A DNA stretch of 64,000 bases from Acidobacteria bacterium Mor1 (GTDB lineage Bacteria; Acidobacteriota; Polarisedimenticolia; Polarisedimenticolales; Polarisedimenticolaceae). The position numbers and the translations under genes were made by a program. Each line of letters opens with the position of its first letter. Positions within the stretch are counted from its first letter, which is position 1. This document shows positions 44,577 through 52,100 of this stretch, piece by piece. A model generated the notes under the pieces. That model ran no database searches and had not been told where the DNA came from. It saw only the letters and a list, made by a program, of their open reading frames with translations. The stretch covers positions 1,905,443 to 1,969,442 of the forward strand of contig CP011806.1 of assembly GCA_001664505.1 (NCBI GenBank). The letters are read 5' to 3'.

Positions 44577-47500
44577 ATGTTCCGTCGGACCCGCCCCCTG
44601 CTGATGTTGCTGTTCGCGGCCCTTCTGATCGCCTCCCCTGCCGCTGCCAAGCGCGGCAAGAAGAGTGAGAGCGACGAAGGCCCGAAATCGAAGATGAGCG
44701 CCGAGACCTTCAAGGGTCTCGAGATGCGGGGCCTGGGCCCGGCGCTGATGTCCGGCCGCATCGCCGACATCGCGATCCACCCGGACAAACAGAACACCTG
44801 GTACATCGGCGTGGGCAGCGGCGGCGTATGGAAGACCGAGAACGCCGGCACCACCTGGAAGTCGATCTTCGACGGCCAGAAGTCCTACTCCATCGGCTGC
44901 ATAACCATCGACCCGCGGCACCCCGACGTGATCTGGGTCGGCACCGGCGAGAACGTCGGCGGCCGCCACGTGGGCTACGGCGACGGCATCTACCGCAGCC
45001 GGGACGGCGGCGCCCACTGGGAACACCTGGGCCTCGAGAATTCCGAACACATCGGCAACATCATCGTGCACCCGGAGAACTCCGAGGTGGTCTACGCCGC
45101 GGTGCAGGGACCGCTGTGGTCCCCCGGCGGCGACCGGGGCCTGTACAAGACCGTCGACGGCGGCAAGAACTGGGAGAAGATCCTGGGCGGCGGCGATTAC
45201 ACCGGCGTCAACGAGGTGCGGATGGATCCCCGGGATCCTGAAGTGCTCTACGCAACTACCCACCAGCGCTACCGGAACGTCGCCGCACTGATCAACGGCG
45301 GCCCGGAGACCGCGATCCACAAGTCTACCGACGGCGGCAAGAGCTGGCGCGAACTGACTCACGGCTTGCCCAAGGAAGACATGGGCAAGATCGGCCTGGC
45401 CATCTCGCCGATGAAGCCGGACGTGATCTACGCCACCATCGAGGTCGGCCACCGCAAGGGGGGTTTCTTCCGCTCCACCGACGGCGGCGAGCACTGGGAA
45501 AAGCGCAACGACTACATCTCCGGCGGCACCGGCCCGCACTACTACATGGAGATCTTCGCCAGCCCCCATCACTTCGACCACGTCTATCAGATGGACGTCT
45601 GGATGCACTTCACCGATGACGGCGGCAAGAGCTTCAACCGGGTCGGCGAGCAGGCGAAGCACAGCGACAACCACGCCCTGGCCTTCAATCCAAAAGATCC
45701 GGACTACCTGCTGGCCGGTTGCGACGGCGGCCTGTACCAGAGCTGGGACCGGGGCAAGACCTGGACCTTCGTGGCCAACCTGCCGGTGACCCAGTTCTAC
45801 AAGGTCGCGGTGGACTACGATGAGCCGTTCTACAACGTGTACGGCGGCACCCAGGACAACAACACCCAGGGCGGCCCCTCGCGCACCGACAACATCACCG
45901 GCATCCGCAACAGCGACTGGTTCATCACGCTGTTCGGGGACGGCCACCAGCCGGCGGTGGATCCGACCAACCCGGACATCGTCTACTCGGAGTGGCAGGA
46001 AGGAAACCTGACCCGCTACGACCGGCGCACCGGTGAGATCGTCTACATCCAGCCGCAGCCCCGCGAGGGAGAACCCTCGGAGCGCTTCAACTGGGACGCG
46101 CCGATCCTGATCAGCCCCCACGACCCGGCGCGGCTCTACTTCGCCAGCCAGCGGGTCTGGCGCAGCGACGACCGGGGCGATAGCTGGCGTCCGGTCAGCG
46201 GCGACCTGAGCCACGGCAAGGATCGTTTAACCGAGCCGATGATGGGCAGGGTTCAGAGCTTCGACGCGGTCTGGGACCTGTGGGCCATGTCCAAGTACGC
46301 GACGATCACCTCGCTGTCCGAATCGCCCCAGGTCGAGGGCCTGCTCTACGCCGGCACCGACGACGGCCGGGTGCAGGTCAGTGAAAACGGCGGCCAAAGC
46401 TGGCGGGCGATCGATTCACTCCCGGGTGTGCCCGACGGCTTCTTCGTCAACGACATCAAGGCGGATCTCCACGACGCCGATACCGTCTACGTGGTCGCCG
46501 ACGATCACAAGAACGGCGACTTCTCTCCCTACGTACTGAAGAGCACCGACCGGGGTAAGCGCTGGACCAGCCTGCGCGGGGATCTGCCCGACCGGCACCT
46601 GGCCTGGCGGTTGGTCCAGGACCACGTCAACCCGCGGCTGCTGTTCGTCGGCACCGAGTTCGGCGTGTTCTTCAGCGTCAACGGCGGCAGCAACTGGATC
46701 AAGCTGACCGGCGGTACGCCGAACATTCCCTTCCGCGATCTGGCGATCCAGAAGCGGGAAAACGACCTGGTCGGCGCCACCTTCGGCCGCGGCTTCTGGG
46801 TACTGGATGACTACACCCCGCTGCGCACCATCGACGAGGCGCTGCTGGAAAAGGATGCGGCGCTGTTCCCGGTGCGTGACACCTTCTGGTACGTGGAGAA
46901 GCGGCCGCTGGGGAACCGCCCCAAGGCGTCCCAGGGAGACGCGTTCTACTCCGCACCCAACCCGCCCTTCGGTGCGGTGTTCACCGTGTACCTGAAGGAC
47001 GACATCCTGACCAAGCGCAAGGCGCGGCAGAAGACGGAGAAGAAGCAGATCGAGGATGGGGCTGACACCCCCTACCCTGGCTGGGACGAGGTCCACGAGG
47101 AAAACGTCGAGGAGGATCCGGCGCTGCTGTTCACCGTGACCAACTCCGCCGGAGAGGTGGTGCGGCGGCTGAGCGCGCCGGCCAAGGCGGGCTTCCAGCG
47201 CATCGCCTGGGACCTGCGCTACCCGATGACCCGGCCCTGGACCGAGAACCCCACCCGCAACCCCTGGCAGTCGCCGTACCAGGCGATGGCCATGCCCGGC
47301 ACCTACAAGGTCAGCCTGGCCAAGCGGGTTGCCGGCGAGATCACCGACCTGGGAATGAGCGAGACCTTCGAGGTCAAGCCGCTGCGTGACCCGGCGCTGC
47401 CCGGTTCGCCGGCGAGAGACGCCGTGTCCTTCCTGCGCCGGGTGGCCGAACTCCAACGCAAGGCCCAGGGTACCGGCTCGACCCTGCGGGAGGCCCGGCG

Positions 47501-47873
47501 CAAGGTGCGGGCGATCCGCGAATCGCTGATGAACTCCACAGTCAGCGGCACCGAGCTGGACCACGAAGTGCGCCGCATCGAGCGCGCGCTGATCGATCTC
47601 GGCCGCACCCTGAGCGGTGACCGGGAGCGGGACAACTTCGGCGACCCGGGCCCGGTGTCGATCTCGTCGCGGATCAGCGTGGCCTCGATGGGCACCCAGT
47701 ACTCGCTGTACGGACCGACGCCGACCCACCGGGAGAGCGCGGGGATCGCCGAGCGGGAACTGACCAAGCTGGGAACGTCGCTGAAACAGTTGCTGGAGAC
47801 GGATCTTCCGGCGCTGGAACGAAGGCTTGAAGCGGCGGGTGTGCCGTGGACGCCGGGACGGCTGTTCCCGTAG
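44577..47873 (+). CDS. Large secreted sortilin/VPS10-like BNR-repeat protein
   Basis: A 1098-residue exported protein behind ACGGAG. Signal peptide LLMLLFAALLIASPAAA. Repeating Asp-box blades include GVWKTENAGTTWKSI, IYRSRDGGAHWEHLG, LYKTVDGGKNWEKI, IHKSTDGGKSWREL, FFRSTDGGEHWEK, VQVSENGGQSWRAI and VLKSTDRGKRWTSL. These form two consecutive propellers. The C-terminal 300 residues are an alpha/beta plus coiled domain (RRVAELQRKAQGTGSTLREA). It belongs to the BNR glycosyl-hydrolase-like annotation class, but catalytic residues are not visible. Confidence 0.88.
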   Translation: MFRRTRPLLMLLFAALLIASPAAAKRGKKSESDEGPKSKMSAETFKGLEMRGLGPALMSGRIADIAIHPDKQNTWYIGVGSGGVWKTENAGTTWKSIFDGQKSYSIGCITIDPRHPDVIWVGTGENVGGRHVGYGDGIYRSRDGGAHWEHLGLENSEHIGNIIVHPENSEVVYAAVQGPLWSPGGDRGLYKTVDGGKNWEKILGGGDYTGVNEVRMDPRDPEVLYATTHQRYRNVAALINGGPETAIHKSTDGGKSWRELTHGLPKEDMGKIGLAISPMKPDVIYATIEVGHRKGGFFRSTDGGEHWEKRNDYISGGTGPHYYMEIFASPHHFDHVYQMDVWMHFTDDGGKSFNRVGEQAKHSDNHALAFNPKDPDYLLAGCDGGLYQSWDRGKTWTFVANLPVTQFYKVAVDYDEPFYNVYGGTQDNNTQGGPSRTDNITGIRNSDWFITLFGDGHQPAVDPTNPDIVYSEWQEGNLTRYDRRTGEIVYIQPQPREGEPSERFNWDAPILISPHDPARLYFASQRVWRSDDRGDSWRPVSGDLSHGKDRLTEPMMGRVQSFDAVWDLWAMSKYATITSLSESPQVEGLLYAGTDDGRVQVSENGGQSWRAIDSLPGVPDGFFVNDIKADLHDADTVYVVADDHKNGDFSPYVLKSTDRGKRWTSLRGDLPDRHLAWRLVQDHVNPRLLFVGTEFGVFFSVNGGSNWIKLTGGTPNIPFRDLAIQKRENDLVGATFGRGFWVLDDYTPLRTIDEALLEKDAALFPVRDTFWYVEKRPLGNRPKASQGDAFYSAPNPPFGAVFTVYLKDDILTKRKARQKTEKKQIEDGADTPYPGWDEVHEENVEEDPALLFTVTNSAGEVVRRLSAPAKAGFQRIAWDLRYPMTRPWTENPTRNPWQSPYQAMAMPGTYKVSLAKRVAGEITDLGMSETFEVKPLRDPALPGSPARDAVSFLRRVAELQRKAQGTGSTLREARRKVRAIRESLMNSTVSGTELDHEVRRIERALIDLGRTLSGDRERDNFGDPGPVSISSRISVASMGTQYSLYGPTPTHRESAGIAERELTKLGTSLKQLLETDLPALERRLEAAGVPWTPGRLFP

Positions 47874-47912
47874 CAGGGTTCGGCGTCTCGCGATCGCTCT
47901 TAGGTAGCTAGT

Positions 47913-47953
47913 AGCCCCTCAGTCTCGGTCGAGGCTGGGGGGCTCTTCTTTTT
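47913..47953 (+). terminator. Rho-independent terminator of the sortilin-like gene
   Basis: AGCCCCTCAGTCTCG pairs imperfectly with CGAGGCTGGGGGGCT, followed by CTTCTTTTT. A textbook terminator 40 bp after the stop. Confidence 0.85.
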
Positions 47954-47982
47954 GGCGTCCGCCCCCTCCGCGGCCAACTCAT

Positions 47983-48441
47983 CTACAGCAGGTCCGTCGG
48001 CCTTGCCGGCTCCCAGTCGGCTCCGACCACCTTCCAGGTCTCTCCGCTACGCTTGAACTTCAGGTCGACGCGAAGGACGTCGCCGTCAAACGCAGTGAAA
48101 TTGATCCGGGTATTGATCGGCCTACCGGCCAGGGCGACCACCGCCTTGTAGCGGGCGGTGCCGTCGCCGGCCACTTCGAGTTCCTGCTCACGGGTCCAGA
48201 CGTAGACGGCGCCGTGGCGTTCCAGGTGCGAGGCAACCAGAGCGCGGAGCGCCTGTTTGTCACGGCCGCCGGCGTCGGCGAAGGCCTCGTCGACGTGGGT
48301 CATCAGGCTGTCGAGGTCCCGGGCGGCGGAAGCCTCCGATGCGGCCTCGACGGTCTTACGGATTCGTGTTTCGGGGCTCTCTCCTCCGCAGGCGACGGCA
48401 CAGAGCAAGAGGATCAGAAGCAGGGGGCGGATGTGGTTCAT
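47983..48441 (-). CDS. Lipoprotein with NTF2-like domain
   Basis: A 152-residue lipoprotein. MNHIRPLLLILLLCAVACGG places lipidation at Cys18. The rest (IRKTVEAASEASAARDLDSL, HVDEAFADAGGRDKQALRAL, WKVVGADWEP) is the alpha helix plus beta sheet pattern of SnoaL/NTF2-like folds. Function unknown. Confidence 0.78.
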   Translation of the reverse strand: MNHIRPLLLILLLCAVACGGESPETRIRKTVEAASEASAARDLDSLMTHVDEAFADAGGRDKQALRALVASHLERHGAVYVWTREQELEVAGDGTARYKAVVALAGRPINTRINFTAFDGDVLRVDLKFKRSGETWKVVGADWEPARPTDLL

Positions 48442-48497
48442 GATGACCTCCGAGGGGTGATACGAGCGTGAGGCACCTGGCGTCCAGGAGTGCGTTG

Positions 48498-48878
48498 CTA
48501 TCGGCCCGGCTCGAGACGGTCGCGGAGCAAATGCTTGAGGTCTGCGGCGTCCTCGATCGAGTCCAGCGTGTCGGCGTCGATCAGGATCTCCAGTTCAGCC
48601 CCGGTGTTTCTCAGAAGAACCACCGGCAGGCGATCCTTCCTTTCGGGGTGCCGCTTCCTGAACTCGTCCCTGTGCAGGAACTCACTGGCCGCCGGCAAAT
48701 CCTCGACGAACTCTTTCCACCCGGCTCGTTCGCGAAAGTAGCCGTGGGTCAGGTTGCAAAGGGCACACTCGTAGGTCTCGGGCGAGAAGATCTTGTGGGC
48801 GATATCCGCCATCGAGTTGAACACACCGCTGTCGGCGTTGTAGACGAACAGTAGCGTTGGACGGGACTCGGCGTTCAT
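48498..48878 (-). CDS. Conserved small protein with CxxC motif
   Basis: A 126-residue soluble protein: PTLLFVYNADSGVFNSMADI, YECALCNLTHGYF, and SEFLHRDEFRKRHPE. I have seen close relatives annotated only as hypothetical in many bacteria. The CALC motif suggests metal or redox binding. Divergent orientation with no obvious operon partner. Confidence 0.75.
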   Translation of the reverse strand: MNAESRPTLLFVYNADSGVFNSMADIAHKIFSPETYECALCNLTHGYFRERAGWKEFVEDLPAASEFLHRDEFRKRHPERKDRLPVVLLRNTGAELEILIDADTLDSIEDAADLKHLLRDRLEPGR

Positions 48879-48927
48879 CGCGCTATCGTAGTCGAGCTGT
48901 CGTCCGGTGGAGGATCGTTTAGGCGCT

Positions 48928-49857
48928 TCATACCGGATGGACGCCGGGGAACCGGCGGGCGGCCGAAGCCAGGTTCTTGCGCAGGATCGCCGAGAACGCT
49001 CGGACCAGCGCCGCCTCGACAGGCACGTCCAGGGTCGCCAGCTGGATGCGGCGGCGGCCGACCCGGGACACCAACGGCACCGCGACCACTTCCGGGTGCA
49101 GGTAGAAGGTCGCCAGCGCCGGCAGCAACGCCACGCCCATGCCGGCGGCGATCATGCCCTGGACCATGCCGTAGTCCTCACTCTCCAGCACGACCCGGGG
49201 CTTGAAGCCCTCGGTGGAGGAAAGGCGGCTGAGCAGGCGACGGACGTTCTGAGCGTTGCCGCCGATCCAGGGTTCGTCGGCAAAGTCGCGGATGCGCACC
49301 CGCTTGCGGTCAGCCAACGGATGATTCCGGGCGACGCCGATGTAGAGCGACTCCTCGCAAAGCAGGTCTAGTTGGACCAGCGGATCCGGGTCCAGGGGCG
49401 CCTGGGTGAAATCGAACACGACGGCCAGGTCGAGGGAGCCGGCCATCAGCGCCGGCAGGCTCTCGTCGGGGTCGGCGTCGTCCAGGCGAATGCGGGCGTC
49501 GGGGTAGCGGTCGCGGAAGCGGGCGATGATCGTCGGCAAGAGCGTGGCGGCGGCGGTGGCGACCGTGGCCACCCGGATCTCGCCGGAGATCACGCCGGCC
49601 AGGGCGCGGACGTCGCTGCTGGCGCGCTCGACATCGTCGAGGATGCCGTTGCCCCGCTCGAGCAGCAGCCGGCCTGCCGGGGTCAGCGAGATGCGCCGGG
49701 GCCGGCGGGCGACCAGCGACACCCCCAGCCCCTGCTCCAGGGCGGCGATCTGCTGGGAAACCGCCGACTGGGTGTGCCCGAGGGTCTCCGCCGCGGCGGT
49801 GAACGAACCGCTACGGGCGACCTGGCGCAGGGTTTCCAGGCGTTGGAGCGTGATCAT
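48928..49857 (-). CDS. LysR family transcriptional regulator
   Basis: A 309-residue LTTR. N-terminal winged helix-turn-helix: TLRQVARSGSFTAAAETLGHTQSAVSQQIAAL with VARRPRRISLTPAG (quoted in parts). The C-terminal periplasmic-binding-like domain spans residues 88-300. Divergent with the EamA permease; a TTAT-N11-ATAA box lies between them, so this regulator probably controls the permease and itself in response to a small molecule. Confidence 0.92.
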   Translation of the reverse strand: MITLQRLETLRQVARSGSFTAAAETLGHTQSAVSQQIAALEQGLGVSLVARRPRRISLTPAGRLLLERGNGILDDVERASSDVRALAGVISGEIRVATVATAAATLLPTIIARFRDRYPDARIRLDDADPDESLPALMAGSLDLAVVFDFTQAPLDPDPLVQLDLLCEESLYIGVARNHPLADRKRVRIRDFADEPWIGGNAQNVRRLLSRLSSTEGFKPRVVLESEDYGMVQGMIAAGMGVALLPALATFYLHPEVVAVPLVSRVGRRRIQLATLDVPVEAALVRAFSAILRKNLASAARRFPGVHPV

Positions 49858-49877
49858 GACTCATTCATTAGCAGAAC

Positions 49878-49896
49878 TTATCGGTCAGATCAATAA
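49878..49896. promoter_or_regulatory. LysR-type operator TTAT-N11-ATAA
   Basis: A perfect LysR box with T-N11-A core lies 21 bp before the LysR start and 162 bp before the EamA start, in the AT-rich divergent promoter region. It is the typical recognition-site geometry for LTTR autoregulation and activation of a neighbour. Confidence 0.7.
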
Positions 49897-50013
49897 ATTA
49901 CTCTGGAGCTAATCAAAAGTGGTGGGTAGGTTTGCCTTGTCGCGGGAGAGACCGCGCCTTTCGAATTTGGTCCGGCCCTTCGGCTCGCTTTGCTCGCTCA
50001 GGGCCTCGGGCGC

Positions 50014-50034
50014 TCGCTTCGCATGGCGAAGCGA
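50014..50034 (+). other. Hairpin in the EamA leader
   Basis: TCGCTTCGC and GCGAAGCGA form a perfect 9-bp stem with a 3-nt loop, 10 bp upstream of the GGGAGG ribosome-binding site. It could fold in the transcript near the ribosome-binding site. Confidence 0.45.
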
Positions 50035-50057
50035 ACGCCCTCGGGAGGATGACACCG

Positions 50058-50963
50058 ATGAAGAAGCTTCAGATCCTGCTCGCGTTCGCCGTGGTCTACA
50101 TCGTGTGGGGTTCGACCCACTTCGCCGTCAGCATGGTGATCGACACCGTGCCGCCCCTGGCTGCCGCGGCCATGCGTTTCCTGTTTGCCGGCGGACTGCT
50201 CTACGGCCTCAGCCGGGCGACGGTGCGCGAGCGCCCGACCCGCGCTCAGTGGCGCACCGCCTGGATTCTGGGCGCCCTGCTCCCCGGTGCGGGCAACGGG
50301 CTGCTGTTCATCGCCCAGCAGTACGTCTCCCCGACCATCGTGGCGCTCCTCGTCGCCACGGAGCCGGTCTGGATCGTGCTCCTCGCCGCCGGCTGGCTCG
50401 GCGAGCGGCTGCGGCCGATCTCCTGGGTCGGGATCATCCTGGGTAGCCTCGGCATCGTGTTGCTGACGAATCCGTTCGGCGTCGAGGGAGCCCACCGCAT
50501 CGACCTCGCCGGTGCCGGACTGGTGGTCCTGGCCACCTTCGCCTGGGCCAGCGGTTCGATCTACGCGCGCAAGGCGGCAACCCCCGATTCGGCGCCTCTG
50601 GGTGCGGGAATGTTCATGCTGACCGGTGGCGTGATCCTCGCCGGGATCGCGGCGCTCCGCGGTGAGTGGGGTGCTCTGGCTTCCGCGGAGATCTCTCCCG
50701 AGTCGCTGTGGGCGTTGTTCTACCTGATCGTGATCGGCTCGGTGCTGACCTACTCGGCTTACAGCTTCCTGTCGCGGAACGTTTCGGCGGGCAAGCTGGC
50801 GACCTACGGCTACGTCAATCCGGTGGTCGGCCTGGCGCTCGGCGGTCTGTGGGCCGGTGAAGTCATCGACACCACGATGCTGATGGCCAGCGCGGTGATC
50901 ATCGGCGGAGCGGTATTGCTGGCGATGCCGCGGCCGAGCCGGCCGCGGACGGCGCGGGCCTAG
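50058..50963 (+). CDS. EamA/DMT-superfamily permease
   Basis: A 301-residue membrane protein with about ten transmembrane helices in two EamA repeats (LLAFAVVYIVWGSTHFAVSM, MRFLFAGGLLYGLSR ... YLIVIGSVLTYSAYSFLSRN). Motif and length fit drug/metabolite exporters. The start at 50058 has GGGAGG nine bases before it; an ATG at 50049 lies inside that site. The substrate is unknown; the adjacent LysR regulator suggests a small exported metabolite. Confidence 0.9.
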   Translation: MKKLQILLAFAVVYIVWGSTHFAVSMVIDTVPPLAAAAMRFLFAGGLLYGLSRATVRERPTRAQWRTAWILGALLPGAGNGLLFIAQQYVSPTIVALLVATEPVWIVLLAAGWLGERLRPISWVGIILGSLGIVLLTNPFGVEGAHRIDLAGAGLVVLATFAWASGSIYARKAATPDSAPLGAGMFMLTGGVILAGIAALRGEWGALASAEISPESLWALFYLIVIGSVLTYSAYSFLSRNVSAGKLATYGYVNPVVGLALGGLWAGEVIDTTMLMASAVIIGGAVLLAMPRPSRPRTARA

Positions 50964-50971
50964 CCGGACAA

Positions 50972-51556
50972 CTACCCCTCGAGGTGGGCCTTGAGCCAGG
51001 CCCGGGCGAAGCGCCAGCGGCGGTTCACCGTGGCCACGCTGAGGTTCAGCGCCTCGGCCACCTCGGGGACAGTCATCCCGGAGAAGAACCGCAGGGTCAC
51101 CACCTCCTCGGCCTGGCCGTCGATGGCCCGCAGCGCCTGCAGCGCCTCATCCAACGCCAGATAGTCCACGTCGGGTGAGTCCCGCATGGTGGCGATGTCG
51201 GTGGGCGCGGTGCACTCGAACTGGCGGCCGCGCTTGAGCCGGTTGGCGGCGCGGACCCGGTCGATGATGGTGCGGCGGGTGACCCGGGCGACGGTGGCCA
51301 GGAACTGGGCCCGGTTCTGCCAGCCGGTGTAACGCTGCTGTTCCATGCGTAGGTAGGCGTCGTGAACCACGTCGGTGGTCTCGACCCGGCCGCGGCCGGC
51401 GCCGCCGTAGACCCGGTTGTCGGCGATGCGGCGGAGCAGCGGATAGACCCGGGAGATCAACTCGTCCCGGGCGGCAACATCCCCTTCCCGCCAGCGCACC
51501 AGCAGGTCGGTGATCGGCAGGTCGGCGCGGGCGGCGAAGGCTTGAGATGGCTCCAC
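50972..51556 (-). CDS. ECF sigma factor (TIGR02999-like, kinase-linked class)
   Basis: A 194-residue sigma factor starting with GTG behind GGAGG. Region 2: LLVRWREGDVAARDELISRV, DVVHDAYLRMEQQRYTGWQN, RRTIIDRVRAANRLKRG. Region 4: LQALRAIDGQAEEVVTLRFF, MTVPEVAEALNLSVATVNRR, WRFARAWLKAHL. This is the class that pairs with Ser/Thr kinases in Acidobacteriota and Planctomycetota. Its own kinase is not adjacent downstream; the upstream neighbour is the 52101-54791 kinase, across the palindrome array. Confidence 0.9.
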   Translation of the reverse strand: MEPSQAFAARADLPITDLLVRWREGDVAARDELISRVYPLLRRIADNRVYGGAGRGRVETTDVVHDAYLRMEQQRYTGWQNRAQFLATVARVTRRTIIDRVRAANRLKRGRQFECTAPTDIATMRDSPDVDYLALDEALQALRAIDGQAEEVVTLRFFSGMTVPEVAEALNLSVATVNRRWRFARAWLKAHLEG

Positions 51557-51640
51557 GGGTCCTCCCCGGCCGCCGGTGTGAGGCGGCTCCTTGGGATGAC
51601 GCGCCGTCGGGAGAAGAATCGGCTCACTTGTTGTTCGAAG

Positions 51641-52093
51641 AGTCTGCAGGTGCAGACTCACAGTCTGCGGACGCGGACTCAAGTCGCAGTCCGCGGTTGC
51701 AGAATCTCGAGGTCTCAGTCTCCAGACGCGGGCTGGAGTTTCCAGTCTGCGGTTGCAGACTCGGATTCGTCCAACGAACGTCCCTGAGACAGTCTGCACA
51801 TGCAGACTCTGGCTCGTCCGACGAGCACTGGCTCCGATGCAGTCTGCACATGCAGACTCTGGCCCGTCCGGCGAGCACCGGCTCCGATGCAGTCTGCACA
51901 TGCAGACTCTGGCTCGTCCGACGAGCACCGGCTCCGGAGCAGTCTGCACATGCAGACTCAAAAAGGACCAGAACACAGGGAAATTCCGCGCACCCCACGA
52001 ACAAGAGGAGTCTGCAGGTGCAGACTCAGAAGCCAGTCTGCGAACGCGGACTCTGCGAGGCGGCGACTCCGGAGCCGTCCGCGCACGCGGACT
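51641..52093. repeat. Array of about eleven 18-bp palindromes, four in 50-bp tandem register
   Basis: Core AGTCYGCRnnYGCRGACT. Copies: 51641-51658 and 52009-52026 (AGTCTGCAGGTGCAGACT), 51662-51679 (AGTCTGCGGACGCGGACT), 51688-51705 (degenerate), 51744-51761 (AGTCTGCGGTTGCAGACT), 51791, 51841, 51891 and 51941 (each AGTCTGCACATGCAGACT), 52035-52052 (AGTCTGCGAACGCGGACT) and 52076-52093. The four CACATG copies sit at exact 50-bp intervals; the spacers between them also contain a small hairpin GCTCGTCCGACGAGC (variant in unit 2). They lie in the promoter or leader region of the ECF sigma gene. Confidence 0.9.
51790..51959. repeat. 50-bp tandem repeat, three full units and a partial fourth
   Basis: Units at 51790-51839, 51840-51889 and 51890-51939, then the first 20 bp of a fourth. 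Each carries CAGTCTGCACATGCAGACTC and a second small dyad around CGTCCG. Only 3 or 4 positions differ between units, so the duplication is recent or under strong selection. Confidence 0.9.
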
Positions 52094-52100
52094 CCATGGG

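Larger units (their letters stand above)
51557..52100 (-). other. Gene-free region upstream of the ECF sigma gene, filled with palindromes
   Basis: About 540 bp separate the kinase stop from the sigma start. It contains only the palindrome array described separately. All readable frames through it, on both strands, stay open because the repeat lacks stop codons; the peptides are repetitive and not credible as proteins. Confidence 0.7.

Noticed and set aside
51650-52090. Protein-coding gene through the palindrome array
   Set aside because: Several frames on both strands stay open only because the repeat lacks stop codons; predicted peptides are periodic, Cys/Ser-rich and lack starts with ribosome-binding sites.
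51641-52093. CRISPR array
   Set aside because: The repeated unit is itself palindromic, the spacers are near-identical rather than unique, spacing is irregular outside four units, and no cas gene is present.
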